Below, one piece after another: positions 1-11,653 of a stretch of DNA of 64,000 nt; the first letter of the stretch is position 1, and each line of letters starts with the position of its first letter. Origin of the DNA: Adenanthera pavonina (lineage: Eukaryota > Streptophyta > Magnoliopsida > Fabales > Fabaceae). Both the position numbers and the translations under genes were made by a program. The notes below the pieces were generated by a model. That model did not search any database. It was not told the origin of the DNA and worked only from the letters and a program-made list of their open reading frames with translations. The DNA is taken from positions 37,031,001 through 37,095,000 of the forward strand of contig JAIVEN010000002.1 in the NCBI GenBank assembly GCA_026686845.1. Reading direction: 5' to 3'.

Positions 1-647
1 AAATTCATGTTTACTGGAGTACTATGATGAACATGGAATCGATCACAACTTCTCAGCACCAAGGACTCCTCAGCAAAATGGAGTAGTGGAAAGGAAGAAT
101 AGAATAATTGGAGAAATGGCAAGAGCAATGTTGAATGAAAAAGAACTCTTTCAGTATTCTAGGTTGATACAGTAAAGACAACAATTTATATCATTAACAG
201 AGCTTACATCAGACCAATTCTTGGGTAGACTCGTTATGAGCTGTACAAAGGGAGGAAGCCAAACATTTCACATCTGCATGTATTTGGCTGTAAATGTTTC
301 ATCCACAACAATGGAAAGGAGAATTTGGGTAAATTTGACGCCAAATCTGATGAAGGTATATTTCTTGGCTATTCTGGTAGAAGTAAAGCATATAGAGTTT
401 TTAATAAAAAACTAGATCAGTAGAAGAATCTGTGCACGTTATGTTTATTGAAAATGAAATAGTTTCCAAGCATGTCATTGATAAAGAAGATCTTATTTCT
501 AACTCTAAGAACTTAGATCTTTCTGAAGAAGGTAAAATTGAACCTTCAAAAATATCTGAATCTACTAACATAGAGGAAGATATTCAGGAGAAAGACCTTG
601 AGGATGAGAACAATGAGTAAATGTCTCAAGAACTCTCTAGAGCTTGA
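1..647 (+). pseudogene. E1 pol: integrase C-terminal part, broken
   Basis: The first 650 bases align by eye with E2 positions about 24945-25590. They contain the end of the integrase catalytic core (the region with TPQQNGVVERKNR in E2, holding the catalytic Glu) and the following copia integrase tail with the conserved FLGY-like motif (about 350-400). The frame is interrupted early by small indels. From 432 it is open in one frame but has stops at 618 (TAA) and 645 (TGA where E2 has TGG). Integrase would insert the element cDNA; this copy cannot make it. The start of the gene is cut by the window edge. Confidence 0.85.
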
Positions 648-677
648 AGATATCAATGGAATCATCCTGTTGATCAA

Positions 678-2294
678 GTGATTGGGGATGTTCAGGAGAA
701 AGTTAAAACCAGAAAACAGCTAAGGGATCAGATGATCAATTATGCTTTTATTTCTCAAATTGAACCTAAATGTGCTGAAGAAGTCTTAACTAATGAGTAT
801 TGGATTTTGGCTATGCAAGATGAACTAAATCAGTTTGAAAGAAATCAAGTTTGGGATTTAGTGCCTAGACTTAGAAGTCACCCTGTCATTGGCACTAAAT
901 GGGTCTTTAGAAATAAACTTGATGAATCAGGAATAATAATTAGAAACAAAGCAAGACTAGTTACCAAAGGATATAATCAAGAAGAAGGTATTGATCTTGA
1001 CTAAACTTTTGCTCCAGTTGCAAAATTTTAAGCAATTAGAATCCTATTGGCTTATGCATGCATGAAAAACATAATGCTATATCAAATGGATGTGAAAAGT
1101 GCTTTTTTGAAAGGATATATCATGGAAGAAGTTTATGTAGATCAACCTCCAGGCCTTGAGGACTCAACAAAGCCAAACCATGTTTATAAACTAGAGAAAG
1201 CTCTTTACGGCTTAAAACAATCTCCTAGAGCATGGTATGAAAGGCTAAGCAATTTTCTAACTGAAAAGAGGTTCAATAGAGGAAAAGTAGATACTATTTT
1301 GTTCACCAAGAAAGAAAACAAAGACTTACTTATTGTTCAAATTTATATTAATGATATTATATTTGGTGCTACTAATGAATCTCTTTGCAAAAACTTCTCT
1401 AAGCTAATGCAGGGTGAAATCGAAATGTCAATGATAGGTGAGCTTAACTTCTTCCTTGGATTGCAAATTAAGCAATGTGATGATGGTATCTTCCTCAATT
1501 AATCAAAATATCTGAAAGAGTTGCTAAAAAAGTTTGGCATAGAAAACGTCAAGCCAATGGGAACTCCCAAGGCTACTGCAACAAAGCTTCATATGGATGA
1601 TGGAAAAAAAACTTTTGACATAACTCAATATAGGAGAATGCTTGGATCCCTGCTATACCTAACATCTAGTAGAACTGACATCTTGTTCAGTGTCTATATG
1701 TGTGCAAGGTTCCAATCATGTCCTAAAGAAACCCATGCAACTGCTGTAAAACGCATCTTCAGATATCTAATTGGAACATCACAAATGGGACTTTGGTACC
1801 CAAAAGGCAATGGAGAAGAACTCATAAGATACACTGATACTAACTTTGTTGGATCCAAAACTTACAGAAAAAGCATAAGTGGAATATGTCAGTTCATTGG
1901 AGGATCCTTGGTTTCATGGTTCAGCAAGAAGTAAAACAATATGGCTCTATCCATTGCAGAAGCTGAATATGTTGCTGCTGGCAGCTGTTGTGCTCAAGTC
2001 ATTTGGATGAAATAGCAGCTTGACGATCTTGAGATTGAGATGAAGGAAATACTAATAATGTGTGACAATCAAAGTGCTATCAACATCACAAAGAATCCTG
2101 TCATGCATTCAAGGACAAAGCACATTGAAGTTAGGCATCACTTTATAAGGGATCATGTTCATAAAGGAGAAATCAAATTAGAATACATCCCTACCGACGA
2201 TCAAGTTGCTGACCTTCTGACCAAGCCCCTTTTAGAAGATAGACATTGTAAAATCAGAAGAGAATTGGGTATGGTAAATCCCAATGAAGTGTAG
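678..2294 (+). pseudogene. E1 pol: reverse transcriptase and RNase H, inactivated
   Basis: A copia RT (about 780-1510) is followed by the linker and RNase H (about 1560-2290), all in one frame with no frameshift. The frame is broken by in-frame stops at 1002, 1029, 1500, 1932 and 2013. RT landmarks include KARLVTKGYNQ, YQMDVKSAFLKG and LKQSPRAWYERL. The catalytic YVDD box reads YIND (1344-1355), so the first catalytic Asp is lost. RNase H keeps YTD, AEAEY and CDNQSAINITKNP. It is very similar to the open E2 frame at 25751-27232. Stops at 1500, 1932 and 2013 fall where E2 has CAA or CAG, consistent with C-to-T decay. E1 pol is dead. Confidence 0.92.
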
Positions 2295-3272
2295 GTAAGT
2301 CCTTATATGCATCTACTATAGAATTTCTGACATTGAATCAATCCTAACTTTAGCATCGAAGTAAGTTTGATATGAGTTGTAGGTGCTCCTTATTAGTTCA
2401 AATGACAATAGATCTGTACAATGGAGCTAATCATAATGGCACAATCAAAAGATGAAAAAGGAAGCCAAAAATTTGAGCATCTGGATCTGTTTTGTAAGTT
2501 CAAAAATTTAAAATTCGCATTTTAGATGATTATTAGACGAATTTCCATGTTGGAATGCTTTTTTGGAAAAGTCAGCATGCCCAACATTCGAACTTAGATG
2601 CCCATCAGACAAATTTCAGTTGGCTACACACTGTAACAATTCTCTTTTAACCTTTGAAATTCGTTGGTTGAACAATAGAAATTCAAATTTCAAAAATAAA
2701 ATGCCAATATTGTCTTTGTTCAAAATGACTGTTGTACAAATCTCCATTTCTCAAAATACGCATTTTAGAAATTCTTTACAAAGTGTTTAAATTTGAATTT
2801 TTGAATCAAAATTCGTCCGTTGAAACATGCTCTCATAATTGGGTCTTTGAAAGATGAATTTCCATAAGTAAAATACGTCTGTTACTTGTTTTGTTCATGA
2901 TTGTTTATTGCCTGGATCTTTTGAAGTTTGAACTTTGTTGAAAGAAAGTTCGTCTGTTTACTTATTATTCTCAATACCAAGACTCTGTCAAATGAACTTC
3001 CAGGTGAAAATTCATCTGTTAGTAAGCTTCGATGTATGGATTAACTTGTAACTGCTCGAAATTCAAATTTTGACCTTTAAAAAGTTGTCTATTTAACGAT
3101 TATATACATTAAAACCGAAGGTCATCCTCTGAACAGACGCAACCCTATTCATCTCTCTCTCAAGTCTCTTTAATTCCCATTAACTCCATTCGTGAATCTT
3201 TATTTCTCATCAATAAAACTTCTTTTTGCACCTTATAAACTCATTCTTAGCACCTTCCTGAATCATTCATCC
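2295..3272 (+). repeat. E1 pol-env spacer with LTR-like short-motif array
   Basis: No ORF is supported here. From about 2480 to 3110 the spacer is packed with the same degenerate motifs that fill the LTRs: AGACGAA/CAGACAAA next to AAATTCGAATTT-like palindromes, for example near 2535-2550, 2605-2620, 2660-2690 and 2805-2820. The matching spacer in E2 (27233-28221) has the same architecture. It may act as an untranslated leader of a subgenomic env-like RNA, but that is inference. Confidence 0.6.
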
Positions 3273-5495
3273 ATGAGAATGGTAAGAGTTAAAAATCCAG
3301 AAGTTGGGAAAGGAAAGTTACGACCAAAGAGGTTTGTGAAATCTCAATATGCCTTTAAGGAGAATGAAACATAAAAGAGGAAGGGTGAATCTAGCAAGGC
3401 AACTCCTTCCAAGAAGCAGAAAACAACTCCTAGAGTAGACTCAAAGAAATCTGCACCTTCTCCCTCAAAGAAATCTGACAATGCTATTCCTGCTGCTCCT
3501 GTCACTCCTGCCTCTTCTTCATCCTCCAGCACTGAATTTGGAGAATATCAACTAACCACACTGCCTTTATAGAGCAATGCTCATATTTTGGGAGAATATA
3601 CTACCAAATTTGTTAGCAAAAAGGTAATCAAGCCTCACTACGCAAATTTGGAAGAATTCTTGATTTCTAACAACTTTGATGCTGTGCTTTGGATGATAAA
3701 ATATAAGAATTTGTTAGAAATACTAGAAAGATATGATGATGAGGTAGTTAAGACATGGTATGCCTCTCTACAATACAATAGTAAGAAGAAGAAGTGGGAA
3801 GTAAATCTAAGATCAAGGACCATCTGGCTAACAAATGAGACCTTCAATGAGGTACTGGAAATACCAGGGCAAGATGGTTTGAAAATTGACATTACTGCCT
3901 CAAGGTACATGGATGACGCTGAAACTACAGAGCAAGAAGAAGGGCCTTTCCTGAACTACAAAGAAAGCACAATTCTGAACACTGTTCAGAAGAAAAGAGA
4001 ACAGGCCACCTCTAAATTTGCTGAAGCCTATTGACCTCAGTGCCTAAGTAAGAATCCTACACTATATTGTGTCTAGGATTATCTTCAACAAAGGAGGCAA
4101 TTTCAATTTGATCACAAGGGCTAAAGCATATATGATGGCAGCAATCATGCGTGGCAAGCTAATTAACATGAGGCACATCATCTTCCAACGTATGATCAAG
4201 ACAAGAGATTAGAGGAAAAATTCCACCCTTTCATATGCATCAATTATCTCCAAGATACTTCAGTATGCCCGGATCCAACATCTTGAAAAAGGAAAAGGGA
4301 AGCCTATTGAAATCTTTAAAGAAGGACTACAAAGGATGGGAATAGAAAAGAAGGATGGAAGATAGATTGGAAAGGGAGCTGGAAAGATAGAAGACTTATT
4401 CTTTGATGAAGATGCCTCCCAGCAGCAAGTAGGAACCTCTAAGGCTGCTCCAAAATCCATAACTCAACCTTCTTAGCCTGTCACATCTCCCTCTTAGCCC
4501 ACTCAAACTCAAATACCATTCACTCCTCCACTCGGGTAAAGCCAACCAAGATCACTGAGCTGTATGATAGTCTGTCTGCACTCATACTGAGCATCAGGGA
4601 TGAGCAAAATGCCAAGTTTGCTCATCTGCAAGACCAGATTCATCAGTTAGCAAAGAATATGAAAGTGATTGCTAATGTATATGAAGACATCAGGAGTGTC
4701 ATTCCCTCCACATCAGCTTCACCTTAGTCAAGATTCTCTGAGCCTATTGTGTCTCCTACTCTTGAGCCTTCAAGTCCATTCTTGCTAGCCTCCCCTGAAC
4801 CAGATGATACTAAGGTTGCTAGCACCTAGACCACACCATAGGCCTCCAGTAATAAGGCAAGTCTTGGTCCTCCCTTAGACTATGGCATGGAGGAAGAGGC
4901 TCCTCAAGAACCAAGCTCCCATAAGCCCATTACTGAAGATGCTCAGGATTCAATTCTCTCTTTCTAAGAATCTGAGCAAGTGGACAAACTGGTCACAGCT
5001 ATCACTACCATACTATTCATGCAAGCTACCCTGAATAAAGAGAAAAGCATTATGCCTTATATAGATCTAGAAGCTATTGCTCATGATACTCTCTTAGAAG
5101 TCCAAAGATTAAGGCTTGAAGAAATGTTTCCTCCTCCTCCTCCTCCTGCTGCCTCACCTGTTTCTGCTTTTGGTCTCTCAAAGGCATGAAGGGCTCAATT
5201 GGCTGTTACTAGGAAAGAAATGCAAGAACCTCTTAAAGTCTCTGACGATAAAGACTCTAGTCCTGAAGTTTTTGTGCCTCTACCAAAGCTTAATCCAGAT
5301 CTACCCTTTGTTCCTGTGCCTCTTTAAGCAATTCCAGTATCTCAGATCCCTCCTCCTGCTGATTTTGTACACATTCTTGATGATGCCAAAAAGGGGGAGA
5401 AGTTATCTGAGAAACTTGGAAAGCAAACTGGAAAATTTGCTGCAGATTCTTCTAGCAAGACGTACAATAAGAAGTCCAAGTCCAAGAAGAAGTGA
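3273..5495 (+). pseudogene. E1 env-like ORF (Sirevirus third ORF), broken
   Basis: It starts at ATG 3273, which aligns with ATG 28222 in E2. The first about 95 codons are Lys/Ser/Pro-rich. A conserved block follows (about 3600-3930, containing KKVIKPHYANLEEFL and SRTIWLTNETFNEVLEIPG) that resembles the plant-transposon-protein domain found downstream of pol in Sireviruses. A short coiled-coil-like segment (about 4605-4700: FAHLQDQIHQLAKNMKV) and a Pro/Ser-rich C-terminal part come next. In-frame TAA at codon 34 (3372) and TAG at codon 100 (3570) occur at the same codons as stops in E2. More stops and frameshifts follow. I see no convincing transmembrane segment, so the env-like label reflects position, not proven function. 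Confidence 0.75.
5388..5402 (+). other. E1 upstream purine tract (PPT-like copy 1)
   Basis: AAAAAGGGGGAGAAG lies inside the env-like ORF about 365 bp before the 3' LTR. It is almost identical to the tract directly abutting the LTR (5740-5753). E2 (30293) and E3 (9388) have the same copy at the same relative place. Multiple polypurine tracts are a known Sirevirus feature. Confidence 0.6.
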
Positions 5496-5739
5496 TTAGA
5501 ACTTAGGATTACTTGGTCCTTCTTGTAGTGTTGTTTTATGAATGATAAATCTTGCCTCTGAATTTTATGTTTGCCATGTCATATCTTTGTATTGAAACTA
5601 TGAATGAATTAATAAATCTCTTTATTTGATCTGCTATACATGATGTCTTATCTTTTGAATTATAATGTACATGTTGAGGGGGAGCTTGTTAAAAAAAACC
5701 CAAGTACTAATCTAGTTTGCAAGCTATTTTGTCATCATC

Positions 5740-5753
5740 AAAAAGGGGGAGAA
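5740..5753 (+). other. E1 polypurine tract (plus-strand primer)
   Basis: A run of A and G (AAAAAGGGGGAGAA) directly abuts the 3' LTR, the position required for second-strand DNA priming in LTR retrotransposons. A weaker G-rich tract (GAGGGGGAG) lies at about 5676-5684. Confidence 0.85.
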
Positions 5754-7410
5754 TATTGAATCAAGTGTTTTGATGATTCCAAACCAACCATCTAGAGCTT
5801 GGAAAGAAGATATCAAAGGTGTACAAAAGATCTCAGGTGGAGAAATCTAAGAAAAACCAGCATAAGATTAGATATAGGATTTCTTACTGTGTTTAAATTA
5901 AGTAAAATACTTTGAACTTGCAAAAGATTGTTTTAAAAATATGATTCTATAATAATTCATGAAATATTTGAAAAATACCCACTAACAGACATACTTTGAA
6001 GTGTTAAAATTGATTTGTTGCTTTGAAAATTCGTACTTTGGCTTCTGAAATTTGAATTTCAAATTGAAAATAAGTTAGTCAGAAAAGAGATTCCTCTAAC
6101 AGATGAATTTTGATTATAGAAATTCAAACTTTGAATAAAGTTTGATAAGGGCTCTCTCTGACAAACGAACTTTGGATTTTGAAAATTCAAATTTCTGGTA
6201 AAACACAGTTCATGAAAAATGAAAAATTCGTATGAGAATATGTCAAAGTTCATCTGAAAGTAAAGTTTAAAAAGAGTTCTAAGTTAGTTCTCTGACAGAC
6301 AAATTTTGATTTTGAAAATTCAAACTTTGAAAACACAGCTTGCAAGTCTGTTATGATAATATTTTGACATACAAATTTTAGTATTCAGAAATTCAAACTT
6401 TGAATTAAGTCTGATAAGAGCTCTCTCTAACAGACAAATTTTGGCTTTTGAAAATTTGAATTTTGAAAAGAAGAACTATTGTGCTTTCATGAGTTGCCCA
6501 CTGACAGACGAATTTTAGGCACCAAAATTTGAACTTCGAAGGCACTGTAGCAATATTGAACAACTGGTCACACTTACCAGAAAAACTTTAAACTTGAAAA
6601 TTTGTATGTTCCAACATAGAAACATTTTTCAAAGATGAAAATTTAAACTTTGCTTCACAATAGACAAACTTTGAGGTTCAACGTTAAAGTCTTTAACTTT
6701 CAATCTCTACGACATTCGTCTGTTGACACACCAAAATTCGAACTTTGAGTGTCAAATACATTAAATGCGGTTGGTGAAAGGATAGTTTTTTAGAGTAACT
6801 ATTGGGTAACATCTCTAACAGCTAGATCTTGTCTCTAACGTATTGTTAAGACATAAATCTATAAATAGAACTTCATTTGAAGATGTGGATAACGATTTTA
6901 CCTTGTATATACAGAAACTCTGCTAAATTCTTAAGTCAAAGTCTTCTACTCTCACATACTTCATATTCTGTACTTCAACTTTCATATACACTCTAAATTA
7001 GAGAGTTTAATCATTGTAATCAATCTTATGTTCATCTGAAAGAAAGATTTTCTTGTGAGGGGATATTACAAGGAATTTGGGAAGCACTTAGCTAGAGTGC
7101 AAAGAGTGAGGTTGTAAGCTCTTGGAATAAAGCATCAAGTTGTACTAACACAATTGCAAGAAGCCCACTGAATTCTTGCTAGATAGTGGAAAATTTCAAG
7201 TGGTAGCTTAAGGACTGGACATAGGTCAAGATAAATAAACCAAACCAGGATAAACATCTGTCTCTTCTCTTCCTTTATATTGCTTTTACCTTGTTATTCT
7301 TTTATACTCTACTTTTACTGTCACTTTTGCTTTTATCACTCTCTTGACTTTTGCAAAAAATTTTAATCTTCCCAATTCACCCCCCTCTTGGGAAGCCAGC
7401 ATATCTAACA
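5754..7410 (+). mobile_element. E1 3' LTR (1657 bp)
   Basis: The left end reads TATTGAATCA where sister LTRs have TGTTGAATCA, so the terminal TG is mutated. The right end is ATATCTAACA. It contains the family motif array (about 5980-6770), a TATA box at 6860-6867 and a conserved tail with CAATTCACCCCCC and TCTTGGGAAGCC just before the end. The length matches the E2 5' LTR (1658 bp). The sequence 3' of it switches abruptly to E3 env-like sequence. Confidence 0.9.
6860..6867 (+). promoter_or_regulatory. LTR TATA box
   Basis: TATAAATA in the context AAATCTATAAATAG. The same box sits at the matching place in the other Sirevirus LTRs of the window (10828, 18596, 31785, 35539). It probably drives element transcription. 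Confidence 0.6.
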
Positions 7411-8188
7411 AAGGGAAGCCAACTAAAGTATTTAAAGAGGAAGAGTTTATGAGAATGGGGGTCGAAAGGAAAGAAGCAAGGTGGATTAGGAAATGAACTG
7501 GTAAATCAAAAGATCTATTCTATGAAGGGGGGGAATCTCAATAGCAAAAAGGTACTTCTGAAGCTATCTGAAACATACAACCTACACCACAACTAACCCA
7601 ACCAAAGTCTCTTCAACCACATCCTACATAGACACCTTAACCTTCCACTCCATAGACTTAGGCCAAACCCAATACTATAACTAAACTATATGATAGCCCA
7701 TCTGCAGTGATGTTGAGTATTAGGGAAGAACAAAATGCTAAGTTTGCACATCTGTAAGAACAAATCACTGATCTGACCAAGAGCCTTAAGGTGGTAGCTG
7801 ATGCCTATAAAGATATTAGAGACTGCATGATGGGAGACATGTTAGGAACCCGTCCTAAGAGCCTTCTTTGATATAAGGATCGTTGAACTCAAGAAAAGAT
7901 GAATTATACACAAGAACAATGAAGAATAACAATGAACAAAAACTAAAGAAAATAGACACGATGAAAATAAGAAGACTGACCAAAATGTTGGTCAAAGGAA
8001 ATAGACTCCAAGAGAACCCGTCTCTTGAATCCTAACTCCGGGACGCCACAAGAATCACCACTCCTTGATAAGTCCTCATTCTTTCTGGCACTCAAGGATA
8101 AGCAAGAAAGAACTCACTGAACAACAACAAAGTTGGTGAAAAGAAATTCATTCATTCATGTTGTGTTTGCAAGAGTACAAGAGGTGCC

Positions 8189-8196
8189 TATTTATA
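8189..8196 (-). promoter_or_regulatory. Minus-strand LTR TATA box
   Basis: TATAAATA on the minus strand, inside the palindrome GCCTATAAATAGGC. The same palindrome is kept at 40838-40847 in copy 2 of this LTR, which supports it as the core promoter and fixes the LTR orientation. Confidence 0.5.
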
Positions 8197-8409
8197 GGCA
8201 AATATTAACCCACAAATTAACTCTAGTTCAGCCCACAAACCTAACCTTATTAATACTCATTAATACAAAAAGGAAACCGTAAGCAAAAAGGAGCATTTAA
8301 TTCTAATTTTGAATTTGAAAATGTTGGCTCCTCTTTAATGCATAAAGCAAAGCAAATAAGATCATTATATGTTTTTTATTCAAAAGGAAACAAATTGACT
8401 AAAATAATC

Positions 8410-8706
8410 CTAATAAAACTTATTAAAAACGTCACTTTTAGTGACCACATGAGAAGCACATGTATTTTGAGTGAATTCTCCTTGTTGGGCTTTCTCCAAG
8501 TTGGGCTTATTGACTATAATTTGGCTCCACATTTTCAGCCTGCCTCTTTCTTTGTTTTGGGCCTCAAAATCATTCAAATACAATGGTTCCATGTTAATCA
8601 TATTTTGGATCAACCCATTCATGGCTTGCTTCATAGCTTTGGTCCTAGCTCTAGTCATTGGTCCTCCAATGCCTTGAAGTGGGTCTTGAATTTGTCCATG
8701 GCCCAT
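8410..8706 (-). pseudogene. Polyprotein C-terminal tail encoded in the solo LTR
   Basis: A 98-codon minus-strand frame contains GGPMTRARTKAMKQAMNGLI. GPMTRARAK-like motifs are common at the C-terminus of plant Ty3/gypsy polyproteins. In a complete element the pol frame would run into the 3' LTR and stop there. In this solo LTR the tail has lost its upstream coding part and its ATG is incidental. The frame is open to the end, so the LTR may be fairly young or the tail under constraint in its family. Confidence 0.5.
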
Positions 8707-9387
8707 TGTTTCCCTTAGCTTGCCCTCATCACTGCATTACAACCATATTAGCACACCCTCAAGCTGGACCTTCAAACCACAAAATCTATCTCTCTTAAAA
8801 TTCCTTGCCCTTTTGAGATAGACTCCCCTGACACTGCTGTCACTGTTGCTACTAGCACTATTGCTACCCCTCAGGCCTCCAGCAATGATACCAATCCTGG
8901 TCCACCCCTAGATTATGCCATGAAGGAAGAAGTCATTCAAAGAGAAGGCTCTCACGAGCCTATAATGAAGGAAGCTCAAGACTTAGTTCAATCTTCATAA
9001 GAGTCTAAGCAAATGGAGAAGCTAGTTACAGGTCTCACTACTGCACCAATCATTCAAGTAGCTCTCAATGAGGAAAGAGGCATCATGCCCTATATGGACA
9101 TTGCCGCTATTGCACATAATACAGCAGTGCAAGCACAAAAGCAGAGACTGGCTAAACTGTTTAGTTAAACTGCCCTTCAACCTACATCCTCTGGATATGG
9201 CCTATCTGTGGAGTAGAGAGCTAGACTAGCCAACCTTCAAAGGGAAGTTCAAGAAATAGTCTCATATGCTAAAGATGATCTTCCTAAAATATCTCCATCT
9301 ATGCCATTTATTCTAGTTCCTTTTCAAGCCATTCCCATGTCTAAGATTCCTTCTCCCTCTATACAAGCCTCGACATCTGATGATGGC

Positions 9388-9402
9388 AAAAGGGGGGAGA
9401 AG
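9388..9402 (+). other. E3 purine tract copy 1
   Basis: AAAAGGGGGGAGAAG near the end of the env-like frame, about 460 bp before the LTR. A second tract (AAGGGAGGAG) lies at about 9785-9794. The abutting tract is at 9850-9863. Confidence 0.5.
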
Positions 9403-9849
9403 AAAGATAAGAAGGATTAGCAAACTGGAGAAGTTGCAACTGGACAATCTTAAGTTGAGCAATTAGACAAAACATATGGCAAGAAGAAGATCAAGCTCAA
9501 GGCTTGGAAGCAATTAGACAAAACATTAGGGCTTAAATCTTTGGATTGTGTGATTCTGTATCTGTTACACCTTGCCTATGTTAATCTTGTGATTCTATAT
9601 TTGAAATTTCATCCCTGTTAAATTTTGAATCTGTACTCAAGTTGAACTTAGTTGAACCTGGTTGAAATTTAGTATTTAACTTCTAAATGAATGCAATGTT
9701 GTTCCATATTTCCTTTTCTATTATCCTACATTCCCAAATCTAATACATATGCTATATTTATATTTGAATTGTAATGCATATGTTAAGGGAGGAGCTCTTA
9801 GAAGCAAACACAAGTACTAATCCAGTTTGTAAATTGTTTTATTATCATC

Positions 9850-9863
9850 AAAAAGAGGGAGAA
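9850..9863 (+). other. E3 polypurine tract
   Basis: AAAAAGAGGGAGAA directly precedes the LTR start TGTTGAATCA at 9864. Confidence 0.75.
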
Positions 9864-11369
9864 TGTTGAATCAAAAGTTTTGATGATTCCAAACAACTGG
9901 AGCTTGGAAAGGAGAATATCAAAGGAAAGTAAAAGGATCAAGTGGAGAAATCTAATGAAGAACTTGAGAAGACTTAGTTGTTAGGATTTCTCCATTTGTA
10001 ATATGAGTAAAAAGCTTTGATCCTTACTTACGTAAATTATCACAATGTTTAAATATTTTTTTAAAGGTTAGCTTATGTTAGAATTGAAAAATATTGGCTA
10101 AGAGACAAACTTTTGCTATTGAATCATGCTTATTTTATGCAAAATTTGAACTTTACTTAATGAAATTTGAAGTTATAAAGGTTTTGCGTCTAACAGAAGA
10201 ATTTCAATTTTGAAATTCAAATTTTGAGCTACGCATTGTTAATGAAATTATGCAAAATTCATCAGAAGCTCAGCCAAATTTAAGTGTTAATAAAGTTTAA
10301 AGTAAGCTTAATATCACTGTCTCTGACAGACGAATTTTGAGCTTCAAAGTGCGAATTTCAACATGAGAACTTTTGAGTCCAGTAAGAGCATGGCTCTGAT
10401 AGACGAATTTTAGAACACAAAATTTGAATTTCAAAGAGCAGAACTTTTGTGCCAAGTTGAAAAGGCCTTTGATAGATGAATTTCAGCTTCTGAAATTCAA
10501 ATTTTGAGTGCACTATGAAAACATAAGACAACTGTTCAAACTTTACAAAAGCACTTTGAATATAAAAATTCGTATGTTCTAATATAGAATAATTTTAACA
10601 AACTCAAAATTTGAATTTCCCTCTTGAACAAACGAATGTTGAAATTCAACATTGAAATCCTTAACATTTTGTCTTTGTGAAAATCATCTATTGACACCCA
10701 AAATTCAAATTTTGCCATGTCAGAAGCATTAAATACGACTGGTGAATGGCTATTTCTGTAGAGTAACTATTGGTTAATCTTTCTAACAGCTAGATCTTGT
10801 ATCTAATGACTAGTTAAAGCATAAATCTATAAATAGAACTTTATTTGAAATTGTAGGTAATGATTTTAATCTTGTTTGTGCAGAAACTCAGTGAAATTTC
10901 TGAGTTAAAGCTTTTTACTCTCATACTTCATTTATTATACTTCAACTTTTACATCTTCCTAGTTTAGAGAGTTTATATTCTATATAAATTTTTTTTTTAT
11001 TTGGAAGAAGGATTCTTTGTAAAGAAAGTCACAAAGAGAAGTGGGAAACACTTTGTTAGAGTGCAGAGTGTAGAATTTGAGTGTTCTTAGAACATAGCAC
11101 AAGGTTATATTAAGGCATTGCAAGGAGCCCATTGAATTCTTACAGATAGTAAAAATCTCAAGTGGTGGCTTAAGGACTGGACATAGGTCAAGTGGATCAA
11201 ACTGAACCAAGATAAATTTCTAAGTCCGCTCTTCTCTTACCTTGCAATTACTTTCATTTTTCATTACACTTTGTTTTTCTACAAACTTTTGCTTTCACTG
11301 TAAATTTATGTTTTTGCAGAAAAATTTTCAACTTCTCAATTCACCCCCTCTTGGGAAGCCAGCTACTCA
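9864..11369 (+). mobile_element. E3 3' LTR (1506 bp)
   Basis: It begins TGTTGAATCAAAAGTTTTGATG and ends GCCAGCTACTCA, giving TG...CA ends. It has the family motif array (about 10100-10720), a TATA box at 10828-10835, and the conserved CAATTCACCCCCTC tail. It is shorter and more diverged than the E1 and E2 LTRs, and closest by eye to the truncated LTR at 34750-36113. The bases after it (TACTA) would be the right target duplication. Confidence 0.88.
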
Positions 11370-11653
11370 TACTACTAAAAAGAATTCCAAGAAATAATAT
11401 TCTCACAAGGATACAATTTCAGTTTAAAACTAGACTCTAAGTTGAAAGTGCACTTGATAGGAGACAAAATGGACAAAACACCACCAAAAGTGAGCTAAAC
11501 CATTTATTTGGATATATAAAGAAGGTTTACGGATATAAATTTAGAACTCTTAAATTTTTTAATTAACCGAATCACTAAAGTATTGTTCAATGTAATGATT
11601 TATAACTTTAGAATTTTGAAACATATACTAACCATCGTAAAATTATTCCATAA
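11370..11653. other. Unassigned AT-rich flank
   Basis: No ORF, repeat or motif I can name. It separates the E3 LTR end from the gypsy-type solo LTR and probably is older host or transposon sequence. Confidence 0.4.

Larger units (their letters stand above)
1..7410 (+). mobile_element. E1: Sirevirus-like Ty1/copia element, 5'-truncated by the window edge
   Basis: In order on the plus strand: integrase tail, reverse transcriptase, RNase H, a motif-rich spacer, an env-like ORF, purine tracts and a 3' LTR. The order integrase before RT defines Ty1/copia. A long ORF behind RNase H and repeated purine tracts are Sirevirus traits. The 5' LTR, gag, protease and most of integrase lie left of the window. 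The sequence right of the LTR end (7411 on) is the middle of another element's env-like ORF, so E1 is nested inside E3. The 5 bases after the LTR (AAGGG) are the expected right target-site duplication, but the left copy is outside the window. Confidence 0.9.
7840..8741 (-). mobile_element. Gypsy-type solo LTR, minus strand, copy 1
   Basis: The inserted block splits the E3 env-like ORF. Read on the minus strand it starts TGTAATGCAGTG and ends TTCCTAACA, so it has TG...CA ends. It carries a minus-strand TATA box (plus 8189-8196) and an ORF tail typical of Ty3/gypsy polyprotein C-termini. Two diverged copies occur at 40475-44738 and about 57065-57430 in the same orientation. There is no internal domain next to it, so it is probably a solo LTR. 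I could not find a clean 5-bp target duplication (AGACA left, ACCAT right), so the edges are good to a few bases only. Confidence 0.7.
7411..9480 (+). pseudogene. E3 env-like ORF fragment, split by a solo LTR
   Basis: Two blocks (7411-7839 and about 8742-9480) align with the middle and end of the E2 env-like ORF (about 29200-30400). Recognisable parts are the segment after the conserved domain, the coiled-coil-like stretch near 7725-7800 (QNAKFAHL, then KSLKVVADAYKDI), and the C-terminal part with EERGIMPYMDIAAIAHN and the DDGKRGEKK end. It has many stops (for example 7495, 7543, 7570 and several between 7620 and 7680). The blocks are separated by a minus-strand LTR at 7840-8741. Confidence 0.75.
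7411..11369 (+). mobile_element. E3: 3' part of a second Sirevirus-like copia element, interrupted by E1
   Basis: Right of the E1 LTR the sequence resumes in the middle of an env-like ORF (GKPTKVFKEEEFMRMG, compare E2 at about 29200), then purine tracts and a 3' LTR. E3 is therefore the host of E1 and older than it. Its 5' part would lie left of E1, outside the window. E3 is more diverged from E1 and E2 than these are from each other, and represents another subfamily. Confidence 0.85.
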
